A model generated the notes under the pieces. That model saw nothing but the letters and a program-made list of their open reading frames with translations. It did not search any database and was not told the origin of the DNA. 64,000 nucleotides of DNA from positions 12,343,190-12,407,189 of the forward strand of contig CM072811.1 of NCBI GenBank assembly GCA_037013495.1, written 5' to 3'. Shown piece by piece: positions 1-11,137 of the stretch (positions are counted from its first letter, which is position 1; each line of letters opens with the position of its first letter). The translations under genes were made by a program, and so were the position numbers. This DNA is from Hippophae tibetana (Eukaryota; Streptophyta; Magnoliopsida; Rosales; Elaeagnaceae).

Positions 1-1035
1 CAGTCTGGATTCTTTTGGCCCACTCTTTTTAAAGATGCTCATATGTTTTGTGCACAATGTGATAGATGTCAAAGAACAGGAAACATAAGCAAAAGAGATG
101 AAATGCCTTTGACATCTAATTTAGTTGTTGAACTCTTTGACGTATGGGGGATTGACTTTATGGGTCCTTTTCCCCCATCTAATGGTTTTCAATACATTTT
201 GGTTGCTGTGGATTATGTGTCCAAGTGGGTAGAAGCTATACCCACCAAAACCAATGATGCTAATGTTGTTGTGAAATTCTTGAAAGATTTCATATTCAGT
301 AGGTTCGGAACGCCTAGAGCTATAATAAGTGATGGAGGTAGCCATTTTTGTAACAAACTCTTTGATGGAGTACTAAACAAGTACAACATCACACATAAGG
401 TAGCTACTCCATATCATCCTCAAACTTCCGGTTTAGTGGAAGTAAGTAATAGGCAAATTAAGGGAATACTGGAACGCACTGTGCGTCCCTCAAGGAAGGA
501 TTGGGCATTTAAGTTAAATGATGCCTTATGGGCATACCGCACCGCTTACAAAACACCTATTGGGATGAGCCCTTACCGGTTACTCTTTGGGAAAGCGTGC
601 CACCTTCCAGTTGAACTTGAACACAAGGCTTATTGGGCAATTAAAGAGCTAAACATGGATTTAGATAAAGCAGGTGAAAAACGAGTACTCCAGCTTCATG
701 AGTTGGAAGAAATTAGGAATGAAGCCTATGAGAATGCCAAATTATACAAGGAGCGTACTAAGCGCTATCATGACAAGAGGCTAGTTCCTAAAACTTTTCA
801 CCCTGGAATGAAAGTTCTTTTATTTAACTCTCGTTTGAGATTGTTTCCAGGAAATCTGAGATCAAGATGGGATGGACCATTCAAAATAGTTCAGGTATCT
901 GAACATGGAGTGGTAGAACTATTGGACTCCAAGACACAAAAAACGTTCAAAGTTAATGGCCATCGTGTCAAGCCTTATGTAGAAGAACCAAACAACATTG
1001 CTGAAATGGATTGCATTTGGCTGAGTAACCCTTAG
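1..1035 (+). CDS. Athila-type Ty3/gypsy integrase, C-terminal part of pol (cut by window edge)
   Basis: The frame is open from base 1 to the stop at 1033-1035, so the true start lies outside the window. Counting from the Met at 43, a zinc-finger CxxC pair sits at residues 6-9. The catalytic triad is D38 (in WGIDFMGP), D97 (in ISDGG) and E133 (in GLVEV); D97 and E133 are 35 residues apart, as expected for D,D-35-E retroviral-type integrases. After the core come the [17 protein letters not shown] block and a C-terminal GPFKI/VKPY domain typical of plant Athila/Tat-group integrases. The enzyme would join retrotransposon cDNA to chromosomal DNA. There is no internal stop, so this copy is less decayed than its surroundings. 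It is followed by the element's noncoding 3' domain. Confidence 0.93.
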   Translation, partial: QSGFFWPTLFKDAHMFCAQCDRCQRTGNISKRDEMPLTSNLVVELFDVWGIDFMGPFPPSNGFQYILVAVDYVSKWVEAIPTKTNDANVVVKFLKDFIFSRFGTPRAIISDGGSHFCNKLFDGVLNKYNITHKVATPYHPQTSGLVEVSNRQIKGILERTVRPSRKDWAFKLNDALWAYRTAYKTPIGMSPYRLLFGKACHLPVELEHKAYWAIKELNMDLDKAGEKRVLQLHELEEIRNEAYENAKLYKERTKRYHDKRLVPKTFHPGMKVLLFNSRLRLFPGNLRSRWDGPFKIVQVSEHGVVELLDSKTQKTFKVNGHRVKPYVEEPNNIAEMDCIWLSNP

Positions 1036-2897
1036 CACCAAAAAGATACGTCTTGCTAAGACGTTAAACTAACCGCTGGATGGGAGGCAACCCATCATGT
1101 TAAGTAATTTTTTGTTATTTGTTTTATTTACTTAATTTTATTGTTTATTTTAGTTTACTTGTATGTGAATAATTTTTAAAATTGTTAAAACTAAAATATT
1201 TGTTGAGATGTTAGAAGTTCACAGCGATCTGTCTGTATACACTTTAATGATGAATATGATGGATGCACCTGCATTTCTTCATTACTACTTACACATTCTC
1301 AAGAAATAGGTAATCTTTCTCCTCTTTTCTCTTTATCTTTAATTTGCAGTTGTTACATTGAGGACAATATAAGTTCTAGGTTGGGGGTGGTGAAAAGTTA
1401 CCATGCTATATATATAAAAAAAAAATTATCACAAAAATGTATCATTTCTTTAAATCAAATTTAAGTAAATAGTTAAGTCTTTGGTACTGTTAGATTAATT
1501 TTTGAAAACATATCATGAAATATTTTGTAATTATTTTTGATAATTAGTTAGTTTTTGTCATAACTAGTATTTCTTGATAAAATGTGGAAATTATATTAAA
1601 CCCAAAATCGGTGTTTATGAATTTTTTTTAGTGGAGACTGCCCTTGTGAGATATAATTTGAGCCTAATTTCTTTTATTCAGAGTGAAATATATATTTTTT
1701 CTACTCCAAACACATTTCTTATTTATTCAAAAAGTTTAGATGATCTCTATAGGTATTAGCATTGAATGTATGAATTTTTTTCATCTTAATAGAGTATCAT
1801 ATATTTTTGATTATTATTTTTTGTTTAGATTAAACGATTTGAGTAGAAATTGATAGTATATGCTTATATCTCATTCATGCATGACTGCTACAAAAACAAA
1901 AAGACATATCTGGGGTTACCTAAACCAAGATCAAACAGAAAAGCCACAAATTAACCACTCACCAAAATCCAAAAAATGTACAATCTGTACATGGGTTGAC
2001 TCTCTAAAAAATACATATATTGAAAAATATCTACAAAAAAAAATAATAAAAAAAAAATAGAGAGATAAAAAAATAGTATCATCTACATACTATGACCCAC
2101 ATTGCCTACAAAGTTGTGAGTAAAGGCTAATTACAAAAGAAAGATATAGGAAGTAATTCCCTAAAAAGTCATTGCAATTTCTTCATTTGTAAAAGCATAT
2201 ATCTTGAAATTCTTTCTTAATGAGTTTGATTTATGCATGAAAATAATTTTTGTATATGATATCTTTATAATTTATACATTCGATTCCTTTCATGAGATCA
2301 ATGTTAAAATAACACTTTGAGCCTTTATTCTTTATACATATGCGAACATATTAGTTCATTCCTATACATCAACTCTTTCGCATATAAATTAGTATGAGTG
2401 TTTGAACCCATAGGATTCAGTGCTTTGAGAGTATTGACTTGTGAGGAATAGAGTCGAAGCGAATACTGATTCATGACACTGAAATTGGGTAAAATTAAAT
2501 TGATACATTTTTGAAATGAAATATGAAAATGATTTTCGACTAATTATTGTAATAAAATCATGATTGTTTAAAGAGATTAAAATAACTTATGCTTGAGATT
2601 TTAATTATGATCTTAAAGGAGATTAAAAAGTATGAGATATTTTTTGTGATATGTTGTGTTCTTTTATTCTTAAATTAATTTTTGATTGTGTTGTAATTTT
2701 AATTTTTGATTTGATTGTTTTTATCTTTACATTTAGTTCAATGTTTGTGGGTATCATTACTGAAAACCCTCACGAGACTCAAACTCGTCCACTAGGGCAA
2801 CCTAGGGGTTTAACGGCTTGTTGCATAGGCTAAATGCAACCGTTTCAATCCACGAAAGTGATTTAGGATAGTTTAATTTTTAGCTTTTATCGCTTCT
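1036..2897 (+). other. 3' noncoding domain of Athila-type element
   Basis: About 1.9 kb of AT-rich sequence between the integrase stop and the polypurine tract. It starts with a conserved block around 1050-1100 (cttgctaagacgttaaac, then gggaggcaacccat) that recurs in degenerate form near 19,345. Another block, at 1350-1390 (acattgaggacaatataag, then ttgggggtgg), recurs inverted at 8,895-8,940 and 21,955-21,985. The last 200 bases, from gtttgtgggtatcattact at about 2744, recur upstream of four other polypurine tracts in the window. No coding potential is seen; short open frames here are chance. Confidence 0.8.
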
Positions 2898-2917
2898 CTT
2901 GCTAAGAGACTAGCAAG
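2898..2917 (+). other. Stem-loop just upstream of the polypurine tract
   Basis: Perfect inverted repeat CTTGCTA (2898-2904) and TAGCAAG (2911-2917) around a 6-base loop, ending about ten bases before the G run. Versions occur at 7257-7276, 20287-20305, 38400-38419 and 39205-39224, each in the same place relative to a polypurine tract. Function unknown. Confidence 0.7.
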
Positions 2918-2920
2918 AAG

Positions 2921-2934
2921 CTAGTTGGGGGTTG
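2921..2934 (+). promoter_or_regulatory. Polypurine tract region
   Basis: The sequence ctagttgggggttg directly precedes the LTR terminus TGATGAG. A purine-rich tract at this place primes plus-strand DNA synthesis in LTR retrotransposons. The same gttgggggttg-like tract precedes the other LTRs of this group. Confidence 0.75.
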
Positions 2935-3364
2935 TGATGAGTGCTCAAAAAGCACTAAAATAACCATGATTTTATGTACCTTAATTGATTAAAAATACAT
3001 ATATTTATATGTTTTATCATATATTTATATAAATTTGTCTTTTTCGGAATCACGGGTATTTTTATTGTTTTTCAGGTATTTTGGCTTAAAAACGCAATGT
3101 AAAGACTCAAAGAGGAATATTTGAAGCAATACATCACAAATATATCAATAAATAAGTGAGAAAAGGTCAACAAACATGGAAAAATCGGACGAAATGGGTC
3201 GAAAAGGTCAAAAAGACGGAAATCGCGCGCCGCAGCCCAACCGTGCGCGCAGCCCACCGCCCCAGCGCCCATTCCGCGCGCGCTGGCATGCCCAGCTGCG
3301 CGCAGCTCAGCGCGCGGGCACTGTTCACGCGTTTTCGCCCCATTTTTCACGTGCAGCCGCCCTG

Positions 3365-3383
3365 TGACGTCATGCTGACGTCA
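3365..3383 (+). promoter_or_regulatory. Paired TGACGTCA sites in U3
   Basis: Two perfect TGACGTCA palindromes at 3365-3372 and 3376-3383, 3 bp apart, about 90 bp upstream of the TATA box. A near match, TGACATCA, follows at 3388-3395. TGACG pairs are binding sites for TGA-class bZIP factors. Related LTRs at 6690-6740 and 9505-9550 keep only degenerate TGACATCA/TGATGT forms. Confidence 0.6.
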
Positions 3384-3472
3384 TTGATGACATCAGCAAT
3401 TCCAATACGTGTTTTTACATTTTTTAATATTTTTTTAACATTTTTTACTCATTTTTTCTCTCCATCCTCACC

Positions 3473-3480
3473 TATAAATA
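3473..3480 (+). promoter_or_regulatory. TATA box of LTR D1
   Basis: TATAAATA between the GC-rich U3 and a C/T-rich leader. The equivalent element in the inverted LTR reads tatttata near 6618-6625 on the plus strand. Confidence 0.7.
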
Positions 3481-4540
3481 CCCCCCTTCCCTTCACTTCA
3501 AATCACACCTTCAAAACTCACTTCTCTCTTCTTTCTTTCTCTCATTTCTTAGTTTTTAGTTTCTCTTAGTTTCTTTCTTAGTTTCTAAGCTTTTCTTAGT
3601 GTTTCTCTTAGTATTTAGTTCAATTCTCTTAGGTTTAGAGTTCTTCTCTTTTTGAGAGGAACTTGTAATGTTTTTGTAATAATTTAGATTTTTGATTCAA
3701 TATATGGAAGTGCAAATTCCGCTCGGAGGTTTTCTAGCAACGGGAATAGCGTCGAAGTTCTGTAAGGATTTTATTTTCTTTACAGTTATTTTTATGCTTT
3801 ATTCTTACATGTTATATTCAACTTGTCTGTGGTTAAATTTAACTATGCTAGCTGTTTAGTAAAAATGATGTAATAACGACGTTGTTATGCTTGCGAAATA
3901 TTAAATAGGTAAAAATCTTTAAAATGAATTGATTTTGTTTTTATTCAAGATTTTATATTAAGAATGTTAGAGAGAAATATATTATTTTTCATTACAAACT
4001 TAAACCCAAAAATTAGATTTTAAGGTTTAGTTATCCGGTCTAATTTAGAGTAGTGCTCTTTTATTTGTTGGTACAATCGCCCGGTAGTTAGAGTGAAACT
4101 CTATTTCAAAAGTTTTTATAAGAATTATTATGTGAAAATGTATTGACAACATGTTTTCAATAGTGGTTTTAAAACTTGAAAGTTAGTACTCGGATAATTA
4201 AATTCTTAAGTTTAATTTGGACACCTTGAATAATGTTTAAATTGTCTAACCCCACCAAAGGTGGCATTTAAATGGTTCATTTTCAATCTCTTAGAAAAAG
4301 GAATTAATTTAATTAAGCATATTAGTTATCAACCCCACCCATAGGTGTTAATTGATTTGTTTAGTTAACAAAGAATATCTAACCCCACCAAAGGTGGTAT
4401 TTATATAAAAAAGAGAGAATCAATAAAATATCAATTTATATCTTTAATAACCTAGTTAATATGAGCAAGCATAATTAATTTAGTTATTATATCCATAAAT
4501 ACTCCGCTAATATAAAAGATAAAAATTTGCATGAATATTT

Positions 4541-4665
4541 ATTGAATCCGTATATATGTTTATTTTTAGATAATTATTTATTGAATTTGTATCTATGTTT
4601 ATTTTTATGTTATTAGATTATATTTAATTAATCTGTATATATGTTTATTTTATGTTATTAGATTA
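4541..4665 (+). repeat. Short tandem repeat in LTR D1
   Basis: Three imperfect units of roughly 40-45 bp built on tgtatatatgtttattttta, starting near 4541, 4580 and 4622. The inverted LTR has one such unit near 5665-5700, so the expansion is specific to this copy. Confidence 0.6.
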
Positions 4666-4848
4666 GGAACACAAAAACCAAACTATCGTGACAGGATGTT
4701 TAGGATTTAATTTCGTTTTTAAAAGTTTGAATAATAAATTAAAAACCACATACATTCCTTCCTTAGATCGACCTTGGGAGTATACTTATCATTTTCTTCG
4801 AAATGATTCGTGCACTTGCGAGAGTTTTATAAATATTAAAACCAAAGT

Positions 4849-5440
4849 ATTTGCGGGAATCGGCGATGCCGGTTTTCGTTCATCAAATAACATATTCAAT
4901 ATTAACTAAGAGTGTTCCGAGGAAAAAATGTTGAGACAAAGCCTCCTTAAAAACCATCCTCCAAGACAGAACAACGTTTTGAGGAAAAACTAGTGGCACA
5001 ACGATTTCCAAGAACTAGTCTCCTAGACATAACTCTCTTATATCTTTATTTTTCATGCTATTACACAGTTATTATTATTTTTATTTTCTAAACTTAATTT
5101 TCAAAATTTTGTTTTTTAATAAATAAAAGTAATTTTTTTTTAAATTAAATTTTTATTTCATTAAATTAAAATTTATTATTTTTTAAAAAAATTATTTTAT
5201 TTTAGTTTTTTTAATATATTTTTTTCGTAACTTATTTTTTTAATTTCTATTTATTTATTTATTTAAAGAAAATAATTAAATAAAATAAAATTTATTTTTT
5301 TATTTTTTTATTATTCATAAACGGTGATCGTTACTATTCATAATTGTACAATTTTTTTACTCAAAATAAAAAAAAATCGTAATTATTTACAGTACAAAAA
5401 GTTTAAATTTTTTTGATAAATAATTTAAAAATGCATTCCT
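4849..5440. other. AT-rich spacer between head-to-head LTRs
   Basis: About 590 bp between the U5 ends of two oppositely oriented LTRs. The first 170 bp (4900-5040) is mixed sequence without recognised homology; the rest is nearly pure A/T with long T runs. Presumably remnants of 5' leader sequence from one or both elements. Confidence 0.5.
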
Positions 5441-5458
5441 TCCCCGCCAATGGCGACA
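5441..5458 (-). promoter_or_regulatory. Degenerate tRNA-Asp primer-binding site
   Basis: On the minus strand it reads TGTCGCCATTGGCGGGGA, a few mismatches from TGGCGCCGTTGCCGGGGA, the complement of the 3' end of plant tRNA-Asp. It lies next to the end of LTR D2, as expected for a 5' LTR read leftwards. Confidence 0.75.
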
Positions 5459-5464
5459 AAAACT

Positions 5465-7240
5465 TCAGGAGCCAAACGTGCATTATTAATAAAACTCTCG
5501 CTAGTGTACGAATCATTTCATAGAAAATGATAAGTATACTCCCAAGGTTGATCTAAGGAAGGAATATATGTGGTTTTTAATTTATTATTCAAACTTTTTT
5601 TAAAAAATAAATCATAAGCATCTTGTCACGATAGTTTGGGTTTTGTGTGTTTTATAATCTTATAAAATAAAAATAAACATAGATATGGATTGAATAAACA
5701 TTTATGCAAATTTTATCATTTATAATAGTGAAATATTTATGGATATAATAACTAAGTTAATTATGTTTGCTCATATTGTTTAGGTTATTAAAGATATAAA
5801 TTGATATTTATTGATTCTCTCTTTTTATATGAATACAACATTTGGTGGGGTTAAATATTCTTTGTTAATTAAATAAATCAATTAACACCTATGGGTGGGG
5901 TCGATAAACAATTTGGTTAATTAATTAATTCCTTTTTCTAAGAGATCGAAAATGAATAATTTAAATGAAACCTTTGGTGGGGTTAGACAGTTTAAACTGT
6001 ATTGAAGGTATTCAAATTAAACCTAAGAATCTAATTATCTGATTACTAACTTTCTAGTTTTAAAACCATTATTGAAAACATGTTGTCAATACATTTTCAA
6101 ATAATAATTCTTATAAAAACTTTTGAAATAGAGCTTCACTCAAACTACGAGGCGATTGTACGAACAAATAAAAGACCACAACTCTAAATGACACTGGATA
6201 ACTAAATATTAAAATCTAATTTTCAAATTTAAGTTTGTAAGGAAAAATAATATATTTATCTCCAACATTATTAATATAAAATCTTGAATAAAAACAAAAC
6301 CAATTCATTTTATAGAGAACGAGTCATGTTTAATTTAATCATATACAAATTATATATAACATATAAGAATAAAACATAAAAATAACTACAAAGACTAAAA
6401 ATTGTTACAGAACCTTGATGCTAATTTCGTTTCTAGAAAACTTCTAAATGGATTTGTATTTCCGTTTATTTAATCAAAAAGCTAGAAATTTACAAAAAAC
6501 ATAACTAGTTCTAATAAAAGAACATTAAAAATAAAAACTAAAAAAAATAAGAAATATAGAGAAAGAAAGAGATAAGAAGATGTTTTTGAGCTGTGATTTA
6601 TGTAATGGAAGAAATGGGGTATTTATAGGTGATAAAAAGGGTAAAATGTGGGAAAATGATAAAAAATGAGAAAAACACGTAATAGGAAGACATTGACATC
6701 ATCGCTGATGCATAAAGGATAGGCGATGATGTAAGCACTAACATACGTAGGGATGTGTGAAAATTCGGCTCAATGCGGCGCTGTAGGGCGTAGACGTGCG
6801 CAAGTTCAGGTGGATGCGTGCAGATGGGCGCAACGACGTGGGTGAGTTCTGCATTGTTCAAGTAGTGCGTGTAAACTTCGGTGTAGTTCGGGCGATGCTC
6901 GGCTTGCTGTGGTGCACTAGGTGCGTTTCTCAATGGGTTGGGCGCGTTACTCATAGTGACATTTTTGACATTTTTGACCCATTTTGTCCAATTTTTCTAT
7001 CTTTTTTACTTTTCCTCATTTATTATTTCAATATATTTGTGATGTATTGCCTCCAATATTTTTCTTCCAATCTTTAAGTTATTTTTTTGAAGGGAAAATA
7101 CCTGAAATCTAATAAAAATACTCATGATTCCGAAAGAAAAATTTATATAAAAATATGATAAAATCATATAAATATAAATCTTTTAATCAATTAAAGTACA
7201 TAAAATCATGGTAATTTTAGTGCTTTTTAAGTACTTATCA
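5465..7240 (-). repeat. LTR D2 (Athila-type, minus orientation)
   Basis: About 1.78 kb, inverted relative to LTR D1 and alignable over most of its length, including the ccaaaggtgg motifs, the TATA box, the GC-rich U3 and the terminus (plus-strand end cttatca at 7240). A primer-binding site abuts its U5 end and a polypurine-type tract with hairpin abuts its U3 end. It is therefore flanked by internal sequence on both sides, as in tandem or recombined elements. Confidence 0.85.
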
Positions 7241-9130
7241 CAACCCTAACTAGCTTCTTGCTAGTCCCTTAGCAAGAGAAGCCATAAAAACTAAAAATTA
7301 AACTATCCTAAATCACTTCCATAGATTGACATGGTTGCATTTAGCGTATACAACAGGCCTTTAAACCCCTAGGTTTCCCTAGTGGGCGAGTTTGAGTCTA
7401 GTGAGGGTTTTCAGTAATGGTACCCACAAACATTAAATAAAATAAAAACAAATAAAATAAGAAGTTAACTAACATTTAAAATAAAGTAAAAAGACTAAAT
7501 AAAATAAAAAAATATATCATGCTTATAATCTTTTTTAAAATTCATAATTAAAATCCTTAAGTATAGATTATTTCAACTTCCTAAACATTTATGATTTATT
7601 ATAATAATTAGTTGAAAATCATTTTCATATTTTCATAAAATAAAATTCGTTTTTACTTTCCCCAATTTCAATGTTAGGAATTTGAATTCGATTTTGAATT
7701 TACTCCTCACAAGTTGATACTTTTAATTCATTGAATCCTATGGGTTCAAGCACTCTTACTAAGGCGTATGCGAATATAATTTATATTTAGAAATGAATTG
7801 ATAAGTATGCATACTTATGAAAGAAGAAAAGCTCAAAATAATGCATAACTGTGATGTCATGAAAGGAATCGAATGTATAAATTATAAAGATATCATATAT
7901 ATTATTTTAATGTATCAATCAAACTCATTAAGTGAAAATCTAAAGATATATGCCTTATAGAAATTAAGAAAGTGCAATGACTATTTAGAGTTTTACTTCC
8001 TATAACTTTCTTTGATAATTAGCATTTTCTCACAAATTTGTAGGTTATGTAGGTCATGGTAGGTAGATTATATTATATATTATTTATCTCTCTATATCTT
8101 TTTTTTCTTTCTTTCTTTTTTTTTTTTTGAGATTTTTCAACACATTTATTTTATAGACATGGTACATATTGTACATTTTTGTAGAATTTAGGTGAGTTGG
8201 TAATTTTATGGCTTTTTTGTTTGATTTTGGTTTAGGTAACCTCATATATGTCTCTTTTTGGTATAAGTCATGCATGAATGAGATAAAGGCATATACTATC
8301 AATTTTTACTTAAATAATTTAATCTAAACAAAAGAAAATAAATATACAACACTCTATTAAGATGAGATAATTCATACATTCAATGCTAATACCTATAGAG
8401 ATCATCTAAAATTTTGAAGAAATAGAATAAGTGTTTTGAATAGAAAGAAAATATTTCACTTAGAATAAAGGAAATTAAGGCTCAAATGATATCTCACAAG
8501 GGTAGTCTCTACTATTTGATTCCTAAACACCGATTTTGCGTTCGTTTCATTTCAATATTTTATCATAAAATATCAATTATGACACAACTTACTAATTATC
8601 ATATTACTTCATGATATGTTTTTCAAAATTAATCTAATAATGCAAAGAAGACCTAATCATTGCTTAAACTTAATTTTTAAGACATGATTATTTTTGTGAA
8701 AAAAAACTTGAACACTACTATAATTTAACTAAGTACACAAATAAAGAAAATAACACACATATATAAAAGAAAACAAATTAATTAAAGGAAACAATTAATA
8801 TGAAAATACATAACTTAATAAACAAAATAAGGGAACATTTTTTATAAAAAAAATTAATTTTTTTCCTAATTTGGGTAACTTTTAAATCCTACGTACCACC
8901 CCCAATCCAAAATTTACATTGTCCTCAATGTAACAAATATTGTAAAAAGAGAAGGGATAGAAAAGTTACCAAATTACTTTATGTGTTAAGGATTTTGATG
9001 TATAATGCTAGTTGCATCCAACATCAGATTTGAATCATACAAACTGGTACTCTGACACATCTTAACAAGTAATTAATGTATGCAATGCGATAAAGTGTTC
9101 ATAATAACATTATTATTATATCGTTTTTAC
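7241..9130 (-). other. 3' noncoding domain of Athila-type element (minus)
   Basis: Inverted counterpart of 1036-2934. It has the tract caaccctaactagc at 7241, the hairpin at 7257-7276, the inverted gtacccacaaacatt block near 7421, the ctcacaagggtagtctc block near 8488 and the tgtcctcaatgtaac block near 8927. A T-rich run lies at 8100-8132. No gene is seen; the 72-codon minus frame at 8084-8302 is chance. Confidence 0.75.
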
Positions 9131-10068
9131 AAATAGCCAATCATGTTTAATTTAATAACAGACAAGTTAAATATAACATATAAGAATAAAATATAAAAAT
9201 AAGTGTAAAGAATAAAAATCCTTACAGAACCTTAATGCTAATTCTGTTTCTAAAAAACTTCCAATTGGATTTGCATTTCCATTTATTGAATCAAAAGGCT
9301 AGAAATTTACAAAAATATAACTAGTTCTAATAAAAGAACATTAAAACTAAAAACTAATAAATATAAAGAAAGAAAGAGATAAGATGTTTTTGAGGTGTGA
9401 TTTGTGTAATGGGGGAGATAGGGTATTTATAGGTGAGAAAAATGGTAAAACAAAGTGGGAAAAAATGAAAAACAAATGAGAAAAATGTTTAATAGGCAGA
9501 CGCTGACATCATCCTTGATGTAGAAAGGACAGGTGCTGATGTAAGTGCTAACTTTGGTAGTGGAGCGCACAAATTTGGTGCGATGGGGCGCGGTTAGGTG
9601 CTGATGGGCGTAGACGTGTAAGGGTTTGGGCAGATGCCCCCAACGATGCACATGAATTCATTTTTGTTCGGGAGGTGCGTACAGAATTCAGCATTTTTCG
9701 GGCAATGCTTAGTGTGTTGTGGCATTTTGCACGCATTTCTTGGTGCGTTTGGGTGCATTTCTCAGAGTGACTAGGTGGATGCCCACACGATTTTGGCCAT
9801 TTTGACCCATTTTATCCAATTTTTCCATCTTTTTTACTCTTCTTCATTTATTTTCTTAATATTTTGTGATATATTGCCTCCACTATGTTTTTTGAGTCTT
9901 TAAGTTACGTTTTTGAATAGAAAATACTTAAAAAAACAATAAAAATACTCGTGATTCCGAAAAGAAAAAATTATATTAAATATAATAAAATCATATAAAT
10001 ATAAATATTTTTAATCAATTAAAGTACATAAAATCATGGTAATTTTAGTACTTTTTAAGCACTCATCA
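9131..10068 (-). repeat. Truncated LTR D3 (minus), U3 and leader only
   Basis: A second minus-strand D-type LTR lacking its U5 part. It matches 6320-7240 (catgtttaatttaat, then acttccaattggatttg, the leader, and a TATA at about 9423-9430 read as tatttata) and ends in actcatca at 10068. Its GC-rich U3 keeps TGACATCA-like pieces. The junction near 9131 joins LTR sequence directly to the 3' domain of the neighbouring copy. Confidence 0.8.
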
Positions 10069-11137
10069 ATATACTTTCTAGCTTTGATTGATGGTTCAAA
10101 TTTTTATGCAGATGTTCATGATTGATTTTGGTGTTCTTTTTTAGGAGAAATTTTGTGGTGGGTTATGCATGTTAATGAAATCTACCATGTTTTAGAATCA
10201 ACTTGATCATCTCTTAAGGAAAAATTCTAAATAGTATTTAGCAAGAGAAATGATTTAGGCCTTATTTATATTTATTGAGTCTTTCATTCTAACCATTATT
10301 AATATATTTAGTCACCCATTTAAGCCCAACTAAGAACCTTTTATATCTTTAAGTCACATTAATTTTATGCCTAACCAATAAGCATTGTCTTGACCCTTGC
10401 AACTTTAGCATGTCTAAAAATAATGCAATCATGTGTTATGCTATAGATTAAGGTGAAATGTAATGCACCCTATTAAAAAATAGAGAGAGAGAAAGAAATA
10501 AAGAAAGAAGAAAGAAAAACTCACAACAAAATTATCCCTCTAAAAAAAAATTGTAAATAAGTTTGGCGGTGTTGTGACGTTACAAAAAAAAAAGATGCGA
10601 AATAAAAAAAAATATGAGAAAGATGACAACATATAGTGCACTAAAATATAAATTAAAGGCTAAATTGTAGTTAAAAGGTGCATGATGAATAAAAAGAAAG
10701 CTAAGGTGTGGAAAGAGTCTAAATGTCTTCATTTGTCAACCCCCACCTACGCTTTACATTACAAGCATAAAAAGCCCTTATGGATATTTAGCTAAGTACA
10801 TATTTATATTAGTGGAGAGGGATGTTCTAAGAATGAATTGATTATTATGCTCATATAGGTTGATTTCATGAGTACTTGGATGATATCATGTGCAACACAC
10901 ACACTAATTAATTCATCAAAAACCTTACATATCCTTCTATTAATGATGGAACATTGATTGATGGACATGTGAACTTTCTTTTATTAGAATTGTAGGAATT
11001 TTGATGGGGATTGTTTTTTTTCTTCTAAATATGAATGTATTAATAGATATATATGTATGCATATATCGCCCATATGTTTTTTATCTAGTTAGATTTGGCA
11101 TTGCTCGAGGTCAAGTAAAAAGTTAAGTTTGGTGGTG
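10069..11137 (+). other. 3' noncoding domain leading into LTR E
   Basis: AT-rich sequence of a different Ty3/gypsy family. It ends with gctcgaggtcaagtaaaaag and the tract gttaagtttggtggtg immediately before the LTR terminus TGATGAC. Text such as caacccccacctacgctttac near 10,738 is typical of such domains. No open frame of note. Confidence 0.6.

Larger units (their letters stand above)
2935..4848 (+). repeat. LTR D1 (Athila-type, plus orientation)
   Basis: Starts TGATGAGTGCTC after the polypurine tract. It has a GC-rich U3 (about 3220-3400), two TGACGTCA sites, a TATA box at 3473-3480 and a pyrimidine-rich leader. The U5-like part holds three cccacc(a)aaggtgg-type repeats, and the end resembles other Athila LTRs (cttagatcgaccttgggagtatac, then cacttgcgag). 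It aligns inverted with 5465-7240. The last 30-40 bases diverge; ggcgatgccgg near 4862-4872 may be a ruined primer-binding site. Open frames of 92-137 codons at 3072-3569 are products of the GC-rich U3, not genes. Confidence 0.85.

Noticed and set aside
3072..3569. Open frames of 92 and 137 codons on both strands
   Set aside because: They lie in the GC-rich U3 and leader of LTR D1; the composition explains the lack of stops and no protein motif is present.
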